From NCBI GenBank assembly GCA_003279455.1, contig QCHU01000001.1, positions 124,001 through 188,000 of the forward strand: a stretch of DNA of 64,000 nt, read 5' to 3'. Source of the stretch: Prochlorococcus sp. AG-402-G19. GTDB lineage: Bacteria; Cyanobacteriota; Cyanobacteriia; PCC-6307; Cyanobiaceae. Made by a program: the position numbers and the translations under genes. The notes under the pieces were generated by a model. That model saw nothing but the letters and a program-made list of their open reading frames with translations. It was not told the origin of the DNA and made no database searches. Positions 34,127-43,749 of this stretch are shown piece by piece. Each line of letters starts with the position of its first letter. The stretch's first letter is position 1.

Positions 34127-34717
34127 TTAAACCGAATTAATAGGTCTTTTATTAAATACGTTATCAATAATTCCATATTCGACAGCTTCAGATGGAGACA
34201 TATAAAAATCTCTGTCTGTATCTTCCCTAATTCTCTCAAGTGGTTGCCCTGATCTTTCCGATAATTCCTTATTTAACTTGTCCTTAATAAATAATATTTC
34301 ATCTGCTTGAATCCTTATATCACTAGCCTGTCCTCTAGCACCACCAAGTGGTTGGTGAATCATTATTCTTGAGTGAAGCAAACTGCTTCTCTTTCCTTTA
34401 GCGCCAGCGCATAACAAAAAGGCACCCATACTCGCAGCTAGACCAACACAAACAGTATGTATGTCAGGTTTAACATGTTGCATTGTGTCAAAGATGCCAA
34501 GGCCGTCATAAACAGATCCGCCTGGTGAGTTGATATAGAGAAAAATATCTTTATCAGGATCGTCAGCTTCTAGGAAAAGGAGTTGAGCAACAATACGGTT
34601 TGCAGAATCACTAGTTACTGGTTCACCCAAAAAAACAATTCTTTCCCTCAGAAGCCTTGAATAAATATCAAAGGCTCTTTCTCCTCTTCCAGATTCTTCA
34701 ATAACTATTGGAATCAT
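34127..34717 (-). CDS. clpP: ATP-dependent Clp protease proteolytic subunit
   Basis: [50 protein letters not shown]. Confidence 0.97.
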   Translation of the reverse strand: MIPIVIEESGRGERAFDIYSRLLRERIVFLGEPVTSDSANRIVAQLLFLEADDPDKDIFLYINSPGGSVYDGLGIFDTMQHVKPDIHTVCVGLAASMGAFLLCAGAKGKRSSLLHSRIMIHQPLGGARGQASDIRIQADEILFIKDKLNKELSERSGQPLERIREDTDRDFYMSPSEAVEYGIIDNVFNKRPINSV

Positions 34718-34770
34718 CGAATGATGTGATGGTCGGTTTTCATGATCCTAGCTAAGTCACGGGGTAAGCT

Positions 34771-35403
34771 ATGGTTCTTAAGAATTATCTAGGTTTGGCA
34801 TTGAGCGTTAGAGCAACAATTTCAGACAGCAAATCTGATTTCCATAGGGAATTTCCTTATGTCATCCCTCCAATTTATAGAAAACTTGCAGACGAACTGC
34901 TTGTAGAGCTTCATTTATTGAGTCATCAAAAAAACTTTAAAAATGATGCCATTTTTGCAACTGGATTAAAAGAAATATTCAGCAAGTTCACTAATGGATA
35001 TAAGCCTAGCGAACATAAAGAAAAACTTTTCGATGCAATTTGCAATTGCAATGGGTTTAATCCTAAGGAAATTAATAGTTCTTCTGAACAATTAATAAAT
35101 AAGGTAAAAAAAGAATTCACAAAAGAAGATTTAATAAATTTCATATCAACAAAAGATAATCAAGCCAAAGAAAATAATTATTATAGCCGTATCAATGCAA
35201 TTGGCATCTACAAGTTAGTTACTGAAATGCCATCTTTTAAAGATATAAAGCAAGAAGATCTTAACCAAGAAATAACAAATATTTCTAATTCACTTGGTTA
35301 CAAATATTCAAGAGTTGAGAAGGATATAAGTATGTACAAATCAAATATTGAAAAAATGAAACAAGCATTAGAGATTATTGCATTAAATTTAAAATCAAAA
35401 TAA
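34771..35403 (+). CDS. thf1: Thf1/Psb29 photosystem II biogenesis protein
   Basis: [35 protein letters not shown]...; divergent from clpP. Confidence 0.85.
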   Translation: MVLKNYLGLALSVRATISDSKSDFHREFPYVIPPIYRKLADELLVELHLLSHQKNFKNDAIFATGLKEIFSKFTNGYKPSEHKEKLFDAICNCNGFNPKEINSSSEQLINKVKKEFTKEDLINFISTKDNQAKENNYYSRINAIGIYKLVTEMPSFKDIKQEDLNQEITNISNSLGYKYSRVEKDISMYKSNIEKMKQALEIIALNLKSK

Positions 35404-35415
35404 TAAATATAGTAT

Positions 35416-35538
35416 TTATTTTCTTCTCTTATCCTTCCAGTCAATATAACTAATGTAGATTACACTAATTGTTATAAATGAAAGGAGAAATATAGAAAAA
35501 AAAGATAAAAAGCTATAGAAATTAAAATCTATAGACAT
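35416..35538 (-). CDS. Small single-TM hypothetical protein downstream of petN (40 aa, not in ORF track)
   Basis: MSIDFNFYSFLSFFSIFLLSFITISVIYISYIDWKDKRRK*; one TM segment with positively charged C-terminus. Confidence 0.5.
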   Translation of the reverse strand: MSIDFNFYSFLSFFSIFLLSFITISVIYISYIDWKDKRRK

Positions 35539-35546
35539 CAGATTCA

Positions 35547-35648
35547 CTAAATATCAATAGAGCCATCACCATTTCTACCCCAAACCACCATTGCTATAGA
35601 AAAAGTGAAAATAGCAGCCAAGGAAGCCCAACCCAATGTAAAGATCAT
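35547..35648 (-). CDS. petN: Cytochrome b6-f complex subunit PetN (33 aa, not in ORF track)
   Basis: [33 protein letters not shown]; matches the PetN pattern LGWxS...[12 protein letters not shown]. Confidence 0.92.
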   Translation of the reverse strand: MIFTLGWASLAAIFTFSIAMVVWGRNGDGSIDI

Positions 35649-35752
35649 TACGTTATTAATTTTATTTGATTATAACTTACAAAATTGGTTTGAATTGAGT
35701 ATCTATAAAAAATTATAACCAATTAAGAAACCATACAAAAGACAATAAATCC

Positions 35753-36094
35753 ATGGGAAGACTTGTTCAAAACCACAGCACACACATAAAAGGCTTAATC
35801 AAATGGTTAAAAAAGATATCAGCAAGAAATGAGATCAAGACTGTTACGCCTGCTTCAATGTCAAAAACCAACGGCAGAGGTGAGAAGCTGGTTCTAAAAG
35901 TAACTATTAAAACAAACGAAGGATATAAGCTCCTAGCCAGAAAGGGTAAGCTCGTACAAGAGGTATTTCTGGTAACAAGCTTAGAAGAGAGTAAAATTAA
36001 AGAAATAATAGAAGAAACTAACCCGAAGCCTTCTCGGAAAAAGAAGGGTTTTCAGATGAAGTCGGATGAAAATAGGAGGTTTTATTCTGATTAG
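35753..36094 (+). CDS. DUF2103-like conserved protein
   Basis: MGRLVQNHSTHIKGLIKWLKKIS...KLVLKVTIKTNEGYKLLARKGKLVQEVFLVT. Confidence 0.7.
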   Translation: MGRLVQNHSTHIKGLIKWLKKISARNEIKTVTPASMSKTNGRGEKLVLKVTIKTNEGYKLLARKGKLVQEVFLVTSLEESKIKEIIEETNPKPSRKKKGFQMKSDENRRFYSD

Positions 36095-36176
36095 AGACAC
36101 ATTCAGAAAGTTCTCTTGTTATCTCTTCTTTGATCATATTCATAGCTAAATCAATTTCGCAAAGGTTGTCTGCCAT
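36018..36176 (-). CDS. Possible small hypothetical protein (52 aa, not in ORF track)
   Basis: MADNLCEIDLAMNMIKEEITRELSECVSNQNKTSYFHPTSSENPSFSEKASG*; overlaps the convergent neighbour by 77 bp. Confidence 0.35.
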   Translation of the reverse strand: MADNLCEIDLAMNMIKEEITRELSECVSNQNKTSYFHPTSSENPSFSEKASG

Positions 36177-36392
36177 GGATGAAATTATTTTTAATAATTT
36201 TATTGCGAAAACAAAAGAAACTCTATTAATTAATAAAAAAATCAGATTTAAAGAAAATTAACATTATTGTTTTACAAATTAAATAAGGTAAATAATAAAT
36301 TTTATTTAGAAGAAATAACAAAAGTAGTAAAATATTTATTAACTTATCGATAGATATCCTTAAATACGAAAAGCAGTAATATTATAAAAAAT

Positions 36393-36662
36393 CTAGAGCT
36401 CATATTCATTTTTAAATTTATCCAAATTAGTCAAATAGAGTTGATGGAGATTAGAAGTTTCATCATTAAAACCAACGTCCTTATACAATTGATCAAGAGA
36501 CATATAGGCACTCATTACTGGTAAAAAAGCTGATTTATATTCTTCTTGAATATCATCCTCATCTATATCATGAATTATTGCTGTTATCAATTCAATTTGC
36601 TTCTTCGCTAATGAAATGTTTTTCTCTAATTCAGGACTAAGTTTACGTCTTCTTTTTGCCAT
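36393..36662 (-). CDS. Hypothetical protein
   Basis: 89-aa ORF with basic start MAKRRRKLSPELEKNISLAKKQIELI; no competing ORF. Confidence 0.6.
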   Translation of the reverse strand: MAKRRRKLSPELEKNISLAKKQIELITAIIHDIDEDDIQEEYKSAFLPVMSAYMSLDQLYKDVGFNDETSNLHQLYLTNLDKFKNEYEL

Positions 36663-36886
36663 GAATAAAATTCATCTTAAAAAAAATAATACACTATTTA
36701 TATTCGAAAAATCAATCAGAGGAGTCATGGATTGTTAAAACAAGATGAATAAGAGTAAATACTCATAAAACCCATAAATGAGTATTCCATTTTTATAAAA
36801 ATGGTATATATTTTAATTGGTATAATATTGATGTGATATTAGCCCAAAACATTATTAGTAAAGGGCTAACTAATCTAACTATCACT

Positions 36887-37231
36887 ATGAAAAGTAATTC
36901 AGATAAAAATCAAACTAAACTTCCATGGTGGGTTGAACTTTTGTTTGTTCAAATAGGATTACCTGATTCATGGCTTTCTAAATATCTCAAAAAGAAAAAA
37001 CAAACGTCAACATTTATTGATCAGAACAAGAAATATATAGCTTATTCTGCCTTATTAATTGCAGGTGTATTATACATATACCCGATAGTTAGATATACAT
37101 CATCAAGTGCTTCATGTATAGAGAAAACCACAAAATATCTTAAATCTAACAATATAAATAAATCTCAAAATGAAATAGATATAAATTCTATCGCAGTTGG
37201 TTATTGCCATGGTGGATCTCTTCCTGAATGA
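36887..37231 (+). CDS. Hypothetical membrane protein (ATG at 36887 preferred over GTG at 36833)
   Basis: MKSNSDKNQTKLPWWVELLFVQIGLPDSWLSKYLKKKK...; one TM; a TATAAT element at 36821 makes the upstream GTG unlikely. Confidence 0.6.
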   Translation: MKSNSDKNQTKLPWWVELLFVQIGLPDSWLSKYLKKKKQTSTFIDQNKKYIAYSALLIAGVLYIYPIVRYTSSSASCIEKTTKYLKSNNINKSQNEIDINSIAVGYCHGGSLPE

Positions 37232-37387
37232 TTAGTACTTAATTTTTTTCTTTTTTACACCATCAATATCATATGTTGGCTTGTTTTCAGGAGTTTTTCC
37301 TTCAATCAAAGGTATTAATCCCGAAATCAGCCTCCCAAACACAGGCACCCAAATGTTCTTGTAAGCATTTTTAAGTACTTTATTCAT
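37232..37387 (-). CDS. Small hypothetical protein (51 aa, not in ORF track)
   Basis: MNKVLKNAYKNIWVPVFGRLISGLIPLIEGKTPENKPTYDIDGVKKKKIKY*; fills the gap between neighbours. Confidence 0.5.
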   Translation of the reverse strand: MNKVLKNAYKNIWVPVFGRLISGLIPLIEGKTPENKPTYDIDGVKKKKIKY

Positions 37388-37420
37388 TTTTACTTTTTTA
37401 ATTTTATAGATAATATAATA

Positions 37421-39076
37421 TTATTTATTAATATTTATCAATAAGAACTGATTGTCAAATTTTTTAATAGATTTGAATAAAGATTTTAAATTTAAATTAT
37501 TTAAACTATTAATATCAGAAGTAATTAAATATTTATAGTTACTAATATCCTCAAATTTTTGAACAACTTGGGATGAAGGTAAATAAAATGACAATAAAGT
37601 TTGGATTTTACTGTCAACTTTAAATAAATAAATAGTATTTGAGCTTATAATCGATGACACAAGCTTATCTCTTAAAAATATTTTTGTACTTAAGTTTGGA
37701 TTTCCAAGTATGCCAAAGTTAAAGAGGAACAAGAGAGAGATATATTGAGGTATAACTATATTATAAAAGAAGTTAATTAAACCTAAACGAAAATCAGATA
37801 TATTAAAAAGTAATTGAATTGATCTAATATAAGATAGTAATAAAAATAGAGATACAAAATATATTATCGTCTTGTTTTCATGGGAATACTTAATTATAAA
37901 ATCATTGTAATTAAAAATAAAGTATAATATAATAGAGGTTATCAATATAATTAATAAGGATAACAAATATTTAATACTTGTCTTAGAAAAAGAATATCTT
38001 AATAAATTTGACGTTACGAAGATGGCAAACAAAATTGATAAAGAAGGTAAGAGGAAAAGGTAATAATGTGGGTATGAGGTAGACATTGACAATAGAATTA
38101 CTAAAGATATAAGAGGGTAACAATAGATCAACAATGGATACTTGAGTTTATTATTTGGTCTAGTAAAAACAAAAAGAATAACAAACAAAATTCCAATTGG
38201 AAAAGTTAAATAAAGAAAATTAAAAGGTCCAAGTAATAGATTACTAAAGCCAAAGTCTCCTATTGCTTGCTTCCTTACAAAATCAAAAAGCGATGTGATA
38301 CCAGCGATCCCGAATTTCTGAAATGAAAAATAAAGATTAATGTAAGTTGGTATAGAACCAATTAATACTCCAATAACAAAAAATATTTTAAAGAAATTTT
38401 CTTTTTTTAATAAATTATAAAGAATAAAAGGAGAGAGTCCTATTAAAGGAACAAAGGTCATATAACTTCTAATAAAAAAAGAGGTAGAAAGAAAAAGACC
38501 AGAAAGTAAAATATAAAAATACTGTCTTATGTATTGCGAAGAATCTAGAGATTTAAGAAAAAATAGAATTACCAAAAGGATACACAATACAAATGGAATA
38601 TCTGGACTCGCGTATCTTGAATATTGAATCCATAATGGCATTGATGAAAGTGAGCATAAAGATATTAATGAAGACTTTTTATCTGTAATTTTTAACGCAA
38701 TTAAATACAAGCTAATCAAGCAAAGAAATGAAGAAATGATACTTGGAAGCCTTAGAGCTAGTTCACTACTTCCAAAGAACCTTATGGATAACGCTATAAA
38801 CCAATAACTTCCTAATGTCTTATGGTGAGGAGAGATGAATGGAGGAGAGAACCAATTGTCAGAGTTTTCAAGCAACCTTGCTCTTCTAGCGTAAAGCCCC
38901 TCATCATGAGCAACGAGGCTTTGAGTAGAAAAGTCGATAAGAAAATAAAGTAATATAGAAAGAATAACAATAAGTAGCGGTAAGAAAATTCTCTTATTCT
39001 TAGACAAAAAGTTTATAACTCCTACTTTGATTTTGATATAGCTAATAACATTCGAGGGAAGAATTTGCATGTTCAT
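37421..39076 (-). CDS. PMT/ArnT-like membrane glycosyltransferase
   Basis: VAHDEGLYARRARLLENSDNWFSPPF...KTLGSYWFIALSIRFFGSSELALRLPS; many TM segments. Confidence 0.82.
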   Translation of the reverse strand: MNMQILPSNVISYIKIKVGVINFLSKNKRIFLPLLIVILSILLYFLIDFSTQSLVAHDEGLYARRARLLENSDNWFSPPFISPHHKTLGSYWFIALSIRFFGSSELALRLPSIISSFLCLISLYLIALKITDKKSSLISLCSLSSMPLWIQYSRYASPDIPFVLCILLVILFFLKSLDSSQYIRQYFYILLSGLFLSTSFFIRSYMTFVPLIGLSPFILYNLLKKENFFKIFFVIGVLIGSIPTYINLYFSFQKFGIAGITSLFDFVRKQAIGDFGFSNLLLGPFNFLYLTFPIGILFVILFVFTRPNNKLKYPLLIYCYPLISLVILLSMSTSYPHYYLFLLPSLSILFAIFVTSNLLRYSFSKTSIKYLLSLLIILITSIILYFIFNYNDFIIKYSHENKTIIYFVSLFLLLSYIRSIQLLFNISDFRLGLINFFYNIVIPQYISLLFLFNFGILGNPNLSTKIFLRDKLVSSIISSNTIYLFKVDSKIQTLLSFYLPSSQVVQKFEDISNYKYLITSDINSLNNLNLKSLFKSIKKFDNQFLLININK

Positions 39077-39219
39077 ATATGATTAAAAATTCATAAGTAC
39101 AATTTCAATGAACCATACTTTAAATTAAATTATATCCTTAGTAATTTGATTTGGGAATCTATGAGTCTGTGAATTAATAACATCATGTATAATAAGAAAT
39201 ATTTTAAGATCTAGAAAAA

Positions 39220-39417
39220 ATGGCAACCGCAAAAGAAAAGAAGGAAGAAGTAAAAGCATCTCTAAAAATTTTAAGAGCAGAACTGAGAAAAATGCATTTA
39301 GGCGTAACAGAAGAGCTATCACTCCCTGAGCCAACAGAAGTTAAAAAATTAATGACTCAAATGGAGGAGCTATTGTTAGTGATTGAACCAAAGTCATCTA
39401 GAAAAGCAAAAAAGTAG
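39220..39417 (+). CDS. Small conserved hypothetical protein
   Basis: MATAKEKKEEVKASLKILRAELRKMHLGVTEELSLPEPTEVKKLMTQMEELL; helical, coding-like composition. Confidence 0.6.
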   Translation: MATAKEKKEEVKASLKILRAELRKMHLGVTEELSLPEPTEVKKLMTQMEELLLVIEPKSSRKAKK

Positions 39418-39484
39418 GATGAAATTCTGTTTACTTTTATTAGAAGAAATGATTGACTAAAAATAGCTAGAAAAATAAATATAA

Positions 39485-39715
39485 TTATTTTTTCCAGATT
39501 TGTTTTTTTGAATTAAAAAGAATAGGACTTGAAATTAATATTGTAATAGCCAACGGGTGTTCAGAAATAATATAAAAAAGAGTCGAGAATGTGAAAAAAT
39601 CGATTAATATTCTCAGTTCAATTCGTAAATCATAAATTGAAAGTATAATTAGAAGAGTTTGCAACCAATTATATTTTATATAAACAAATAATCTATCTAC
39701 AGGAATAATGAACAT
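39485..39715 (-). CDS. Hypothetical membrane protein downstream of secF
   Basis: 76-aa hydrophobic ORF beginning 2 bp past the secF stop. Confidence 0.6.
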   Translation of the reverse strand: MFIIPVDRLFVYIKYNWLQTLLIILSIYDLRIELRILIDFFTFSTLFYIISEHPLAITILISSPILFNSKKQIWKK

Positions 39716-39717
39716 GT

Positions 39718-40686
39718 TTAATCAGTTAAAATATTTCTGCTAGTTATTGCTAACAGTGAAGGGGCTAAAGCAATACTGGACCAAGAACCAACTATAACCC
39801 CAATCACCAAAGCAAATGCAAACCAATACAAAGTTGATCCACCCCAAATCAATATACATATCAATGGGATTAGAGTCGTAAGACTTGTGTATAACGTTCT
39901 TGTTAAAGTTGCACCAACAGCTTTATCAATTTGATATTTAAAACTTAATTGATTTTCTAATATACTTTTTTCTCTAATTCTATCAAAAACAACAACAGTA
40001 TTATTTACTGAATAGCCTGCAATTGTTAAAAGAGAGACCGCAAATAAGGAATCAACCTCTACATTAAAAAAATATCCAAGCCATGCAAATACACCACAAA
40101 CAATAAGTATGTCATGGAAAAGAGCAAATAAAGCTAAAAATGAGTATCTTCTATCATATCTAAAGTTAATATATAAAGCTATTCCAAGAAAAGCAAAGAA
40201 TAAAGAAATTAAACTACTTTTAAGCAATTGTTTTCCAAGACTTGGACCAATAATTTCTACTGAATTATTTTCATTGTTAAATGGTCCAAAAGATTTATTA
40301 ACCTCAGCTACTACAGACTCGGATTGAGCTGCAGATAAAAAAGGAAGTCTAATTGATATTAATTTTGAATTATCTAGTAATTGTATTTGTGATCTAGTTA
40401 AATTAGGAGAAGTATTTGAACTAAAATTTTTATCCTGACTATTTAAAGCGTTTATATTATTAGATATATCAATTGTATTTATTGGACTACAATCTTCAAG
40501 ACATCTCCTCTCTAAAGTAATTTGAGTTCCACCGGTATAATCTAAACCAAGGTTTAAGGGAGCCTTAATAGAATTACTTTTAAGGCAAATTAACATTCCA
40601 ATTATTGATATTAAACATAAAGAAAAAGAAACAATCCAAACAATTTTTCTATTTTTATAGAGTTGAACACTAAAATTAGTTTTCAT
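39718..40686 (-). CDS. secF: Protein translocase subunit SecF
   Basis: GLDYTGGTQITLERR, DIIIVCGVFAW-type TM4, AGYSVNNTVVVFDRIRE. Confidence 0.95.
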   Translation of the reverse strand: MKTNFSVQLYKNRKIVWIVSFSLCLISIIGMLICLKSNSIKAPLNLGLDYTGGTQITLERRCLEDCSPINTIDISNNINALNSQDKNFSSNTSPNLTRSQIQLLDNSKLISIRLPFLSAAQSESVVAEVNKSFGPFNNENNSVEIIGPSLGKQLLKSSLISLFFAFLGIALYINFRYDRRYSFLALFALFHDILIVCGVFAWLGYFFNVEVDSLFAVSLLTIAGYSVNNTVVVFDRIREKSILENQLSFKYQIDKAVGATLTRTLYTSLTTLIPLICILIWGGSTLYWFAFALVIGVIVGSWSSIALAPSLLAITSRNILTD

Positions 40687-40710
40687 AATTTAAATGATTT
40701 GAAATTGTTT

Positions 40711-42201
40711 CTATTGAACATTGATAGATGGTGATGGAATCTTATTAGGATTAATAAAGTTAGAAATTTTTCTAAGGCCTTGATAACTCATTAAGAACTT
40801 CAATATTGCCTTAGTACATGTTAAGGCCGTAAATAAGCTCATTACAACCCCAATTCCCAATGTAGCGGCAAAACCCTTAACAAAGCCTGTGCCTAAATAA
40901 AATAAAGTGATACAACTTATTAAAGTGGTTAAGTGCCCATCAATAATAGAAGAAAATGCATTTTTAAAGCTGGCATCTATTGAACGTATTAATGTATTTC
41001 CTCTAAGTAACTCTTCTTTTAGTCTTTCAAAAATAAGAACATTTGCATCAACTGCCATTCCAATACTTAATATAAATCCCGCCATACCAGGAAGTGTTAA
41101 TGTAACAGGAAGGAGTGCGTAAATTGAAAGAGTAAATAATGAATAAAACGACAAAGCCAGTACAGCAACAAATCCTGCTAATTTATAAACAAAAATCATA
41201 AATAGTCCTACAAATACTAAACCTGCCAAAGCAGCAAAAAGACTAAGGCGTATATTTTGAGTTCCAAGAGAAGGACCTATTGTTCTTATTTGAATGATTT
41301 CAATGGGCAGAGGTAAAGCACCACCTCTTAGTTGAACCTCCAATTCCCTAGCTTCATCAGCAGAGAAATCACCACTTATCTCTGCGGCACCACCAGTTAT
41401 ACCGGCGGTCTCAAATTGTTTGCCAACACTCGCTTCGCTATATGAAATCCCATCAATAACAATTCCAAGCAATCGAGAGGTGCCAGCGATAGATTTTGTG
41501 ATATCTGCAAATAATTCTCCTCCCTCGTTATTGAAGCTTAAAGTGACTTCCCATTTATTTGTATTTTGATCTTGGCGTCTGCCTGCATTTGTAAGATATT
41601 TACCAGTTAATTTAGTAGATTCAAACAAATCGGCTATCTGTTTACGTATCTCATCTCTTAGCAATAAAAATTGATCGGAATCTAATATCTGATTAGATTT
41701 AATCTTATATTTTTCAAATAAGTTATTAATTTCATTATTAGTGTTAATCTCCTTTATCAATTGAGCAGAATTATTATTTTCATTTAATAATTTAAGAATA
41801 GATTCAACACTTCTTTTTTTAGTTTGCAAATCTTTTAATTGAGAATCTGTACCATTTTTTTGTATTCTGAATTCAAGTAAAGCAGTTTTTCCTAATGCTT
41901 TTGCAGCGCCAGAAGGATCTTGTTCACCAGGAAGTTCTAGTAACAATTGATTTGTTCCTACAGTTTGAAGTTGAGAATCAGAAACACCTAAGCCATTAAC
42001 TCTCTTATCGAGTACTGCTTTGACTCCTTCAATTTCATTTGCTGTAATTTTTGTAATTTCCTCAGTAGGCTGAACCTCTAACGTTAATTGACTACCTCCA
42101 CGAAGATCCAAGCCAAGCTGAAAAGGATTTTTGATTATAATAAATACACTTAATACAGCAAATAAAATAACAAAAAGAAACCAATAATTCTTTCTACCCA
42201 T
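40711..42201 (-). CDS. secD: Protein translocase subunit SecD
   Basis: QLGLDLRGGSQLTLEV, VNGLGVSDSQLQTVGTNQLLLELPGEQDP, GMAVDANVLIFERLKEEL. Confidence 0.96.
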   Translation of the reverse strand: MGRKNYWFLFVILFAVLSVFIIIKNPFQLGLDLRGGSQLTLEVQPTEEITKITANEIEGVKAVLDKRVNGLGVSDSQLQTVGTNQLLLELPGEQDPSGAAKALGKTALLEFRIQKNGTDSQLKDLQTKKRSVESILKLLNENNNSAQLIKEINTNNEINNLFEKYKIKSNQILDSDQFLLLRDEIRKQIADLFESTKLTGKYLTNAGRRQDQNTNKWEVTLSFNNEGGELFADITKSIAGTSRLLGIVIDGISYSEASVGKQFETAGITGGAAEISGDFSADEARELEVQLRGGALPLPIEIIQIRTIGPSLGTQNIRLSLFAALAGLVFVGLFMIFVYKLAGFVAVLALSFYSLFTLSIYALLPVTLTLPGMAGFILSIGMAVDANVLIFERLKEELLRGNTLIRSIDASFKNAFSSIIDGHLTTLISCITLFYLGTGFVKGFAATLGIGVVMSLFTALTCTKAILKFLMSYQGLRKISNFINPNKIPSPSINVQ

Positions 42202-42202
42202 T

Positions 42203-43192
42203 TTAATCTACTCCACCATTATTAATAATTTTTTCTGCAGCATCCACGATCTGATGTGGCTGAATAATAGTTAAATTTTCTAAGTTTCCATTATAAGGAG
42301 TCGGAATATCCTGGCTACTTAAACGTACAGGAGGGGAATCTAAATCATCGAAGCAATTCTCAGTAATTAAAGACATTAATTCAGCGGCAATACCGCCTGT
42401 TTTCATACATTCTTCAACAATAATTACTCTATGTGTTTTTTTAATAGATTTAGAAATTGTTTCCATATCAAAAGGCTTAAGACTTATTAAATCAATCAAT
42501 TCAACATCTATTCCTTTCTCTTCAAGAAGCTCGACTGCTTTTAAACAGTGGTGACGCATTCTCGAATAAGTCAAAATCGTAATATCATTTCCTTGCTTTA
42601 CTAAGTCGGCCTGATCTAAGGCACAGACATAATCACCCTCAGGCAGCTCTTCTGTGAGATTATATAAAAGGACATGTTCAAAGAAAAGAACAGGATTATT
42701 GTCTCTTATTGCAGCTTTCATAAGACCTTTAGCATTTGTAGGAGTACTACAAGCCACAATTTTTATGCCAGGAACTGCATGAAAATAAGCTTCAAGTCTT
42801 TGACTGTGTTCAGCGCCTAATTGCCGTCCAACTCCACCAGGCCCTCTAACAACGGTTGGAATAGTAAAATTTCCCCCGCTTGTGTATCTCAGCATTCCCA
42901 TATTGTTTGATATTTGATTAAAAGCAAGCAATAAAAAACCCATATTCATACCTTCCACAATTGGTCTTAACCCTGTCATGGCTGCACCAACAGCCATACC
43001 AGTAAAACTATTTTCAGCAATTGGTGTATCTAATACTCTGAACTCTCCATATTTTTCATATAAATCCTTCGTAACTTTATAAGACCCTCCATATTGACCA
43101 ACATCCTCACCCATTATGCAGACAAAGGGATCCCTGGCCATTTCTTCATCAATTGCTTCACGAAGAGCATTAAATAAAAGAGTCCCTTTCAC
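42203..43192 (-). CDS. pdhB: Pyruvate dehydrogenase E1 component beta subunit
   Basis: [51 protein letters not shown]. Confidence 0.94.
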   Translation of the reverse strand: MKGTLLFNALREAIDEEMARDPFVCIMGEDVGQYGGSYKVTKDLYEKYGEFRVLDTPIAENSFTGMAVGAAMTGLRPIVEGMNMGFLLLAFNQISNNMGMLRYTSGGNFTIPTVVRGPGGVGRQLGAEHSQRLEAYFHAVPGIKIVACSTPTNAKGLMKAAIRDNNPVLFFEHVLLYNLTEELPEGDYVCALDQADLVKQGNDITILTYSRMRHHCLKAVELLEEKGIDVELIDLISLKPFDMETISKSIKKTHRVIIVEECMKTGGIAAELMSLITENCFDDLDSPPVRLSSQDIPTPYNGNLENLTIIQPHQIVDAAEKIINNGGVD

Positions 43193-43386
43193 AGCTTTAA
43201 CAGATCGTCCGGATTACCGGTTTGTTATTCCAAACTATCTCAAACAGTGCCTAATTACCCACCTGCAGCAAAAGTCGATAAGAGCAATATGGAAAGCAAC
43301 ATCCCAGGAGAGAGTAATAAAACCAAAAGTCCTAAATCATGAAGAGTCATAGAAAGATCTAAATATGACAATTTAATAGTTAAATA

Positions 43387-43749
43387 CTAGTCTGCTTTTT
43401 CCTTATTGCCTTCTATCAAACTTCGAATAAATACTAAAAACAAACCAAGTCCAATAAAACCAAATGTAAAAGTTGCAAGAAAGCTAATTCCAATAATTAG
43501 TGTTTTGAAACCAGATGCAATACTTTGGGCAATTGGCGAAGAATAATTAGGAGAATGAATAGAAAAATATAAAACTATTTTTTTACTAATAAAAAGGCTT
43601 AATAGACTAAAAGATAAACTGGTAATAGAACCCGAAAGAAAGCTTAAGGGACCTTTCTTGATTTCAGAACTGGCTTCATCTAAAGGGCTTGATGAGGGAT
43701 TGGCTAATTCATCAGATTCATTCTTAAACCCATTACTAGGTGAATTCAT
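43387..43749 (-). CDS. DUF3082-like membrane protein
   Basis: Two or more TM segments, FGFIGLGLFLVFIRSLIEG; overlaps ispE end. Confidence 0.65.
   Translation of the reverse strand: MNSPSNGFKNESDELANPSSSPLDEASSEIKKGPLSFLSGSITSLSFSLLSLFISKKIVLYFSIHSPNYSSPIAQSIASGFKTLIIGISFLATFTFGFIGLGLFLVFIRSLIEGNKEKAD

Noticed and set aside
36027-36056. Possible terminator hairpin AAGCCTTCT...AGAAGGGTT
   Set aside because: Mismatch in the stem, no T-run, and it lies inside coding sequence
36833-36886. GTG start of the 132-aa track ORF
   Set aside because: Only 7 bp past a TATAAT element; the ATG at 36887 is more plausible for the mature message
43208-43222. CCGGATTACCGG-containing segment upstream of pdhB as a possible RNA element or tRNA
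   Set aside because: Too short, with no cloverleaf or extended stem
43116-43352. Plus-strand ORF of 78 aa at the pdhB 5' end
   Set aside because: Starts antisense to pdhB and runs through its leader; no motif or coding-like hydropathy, so likely chance
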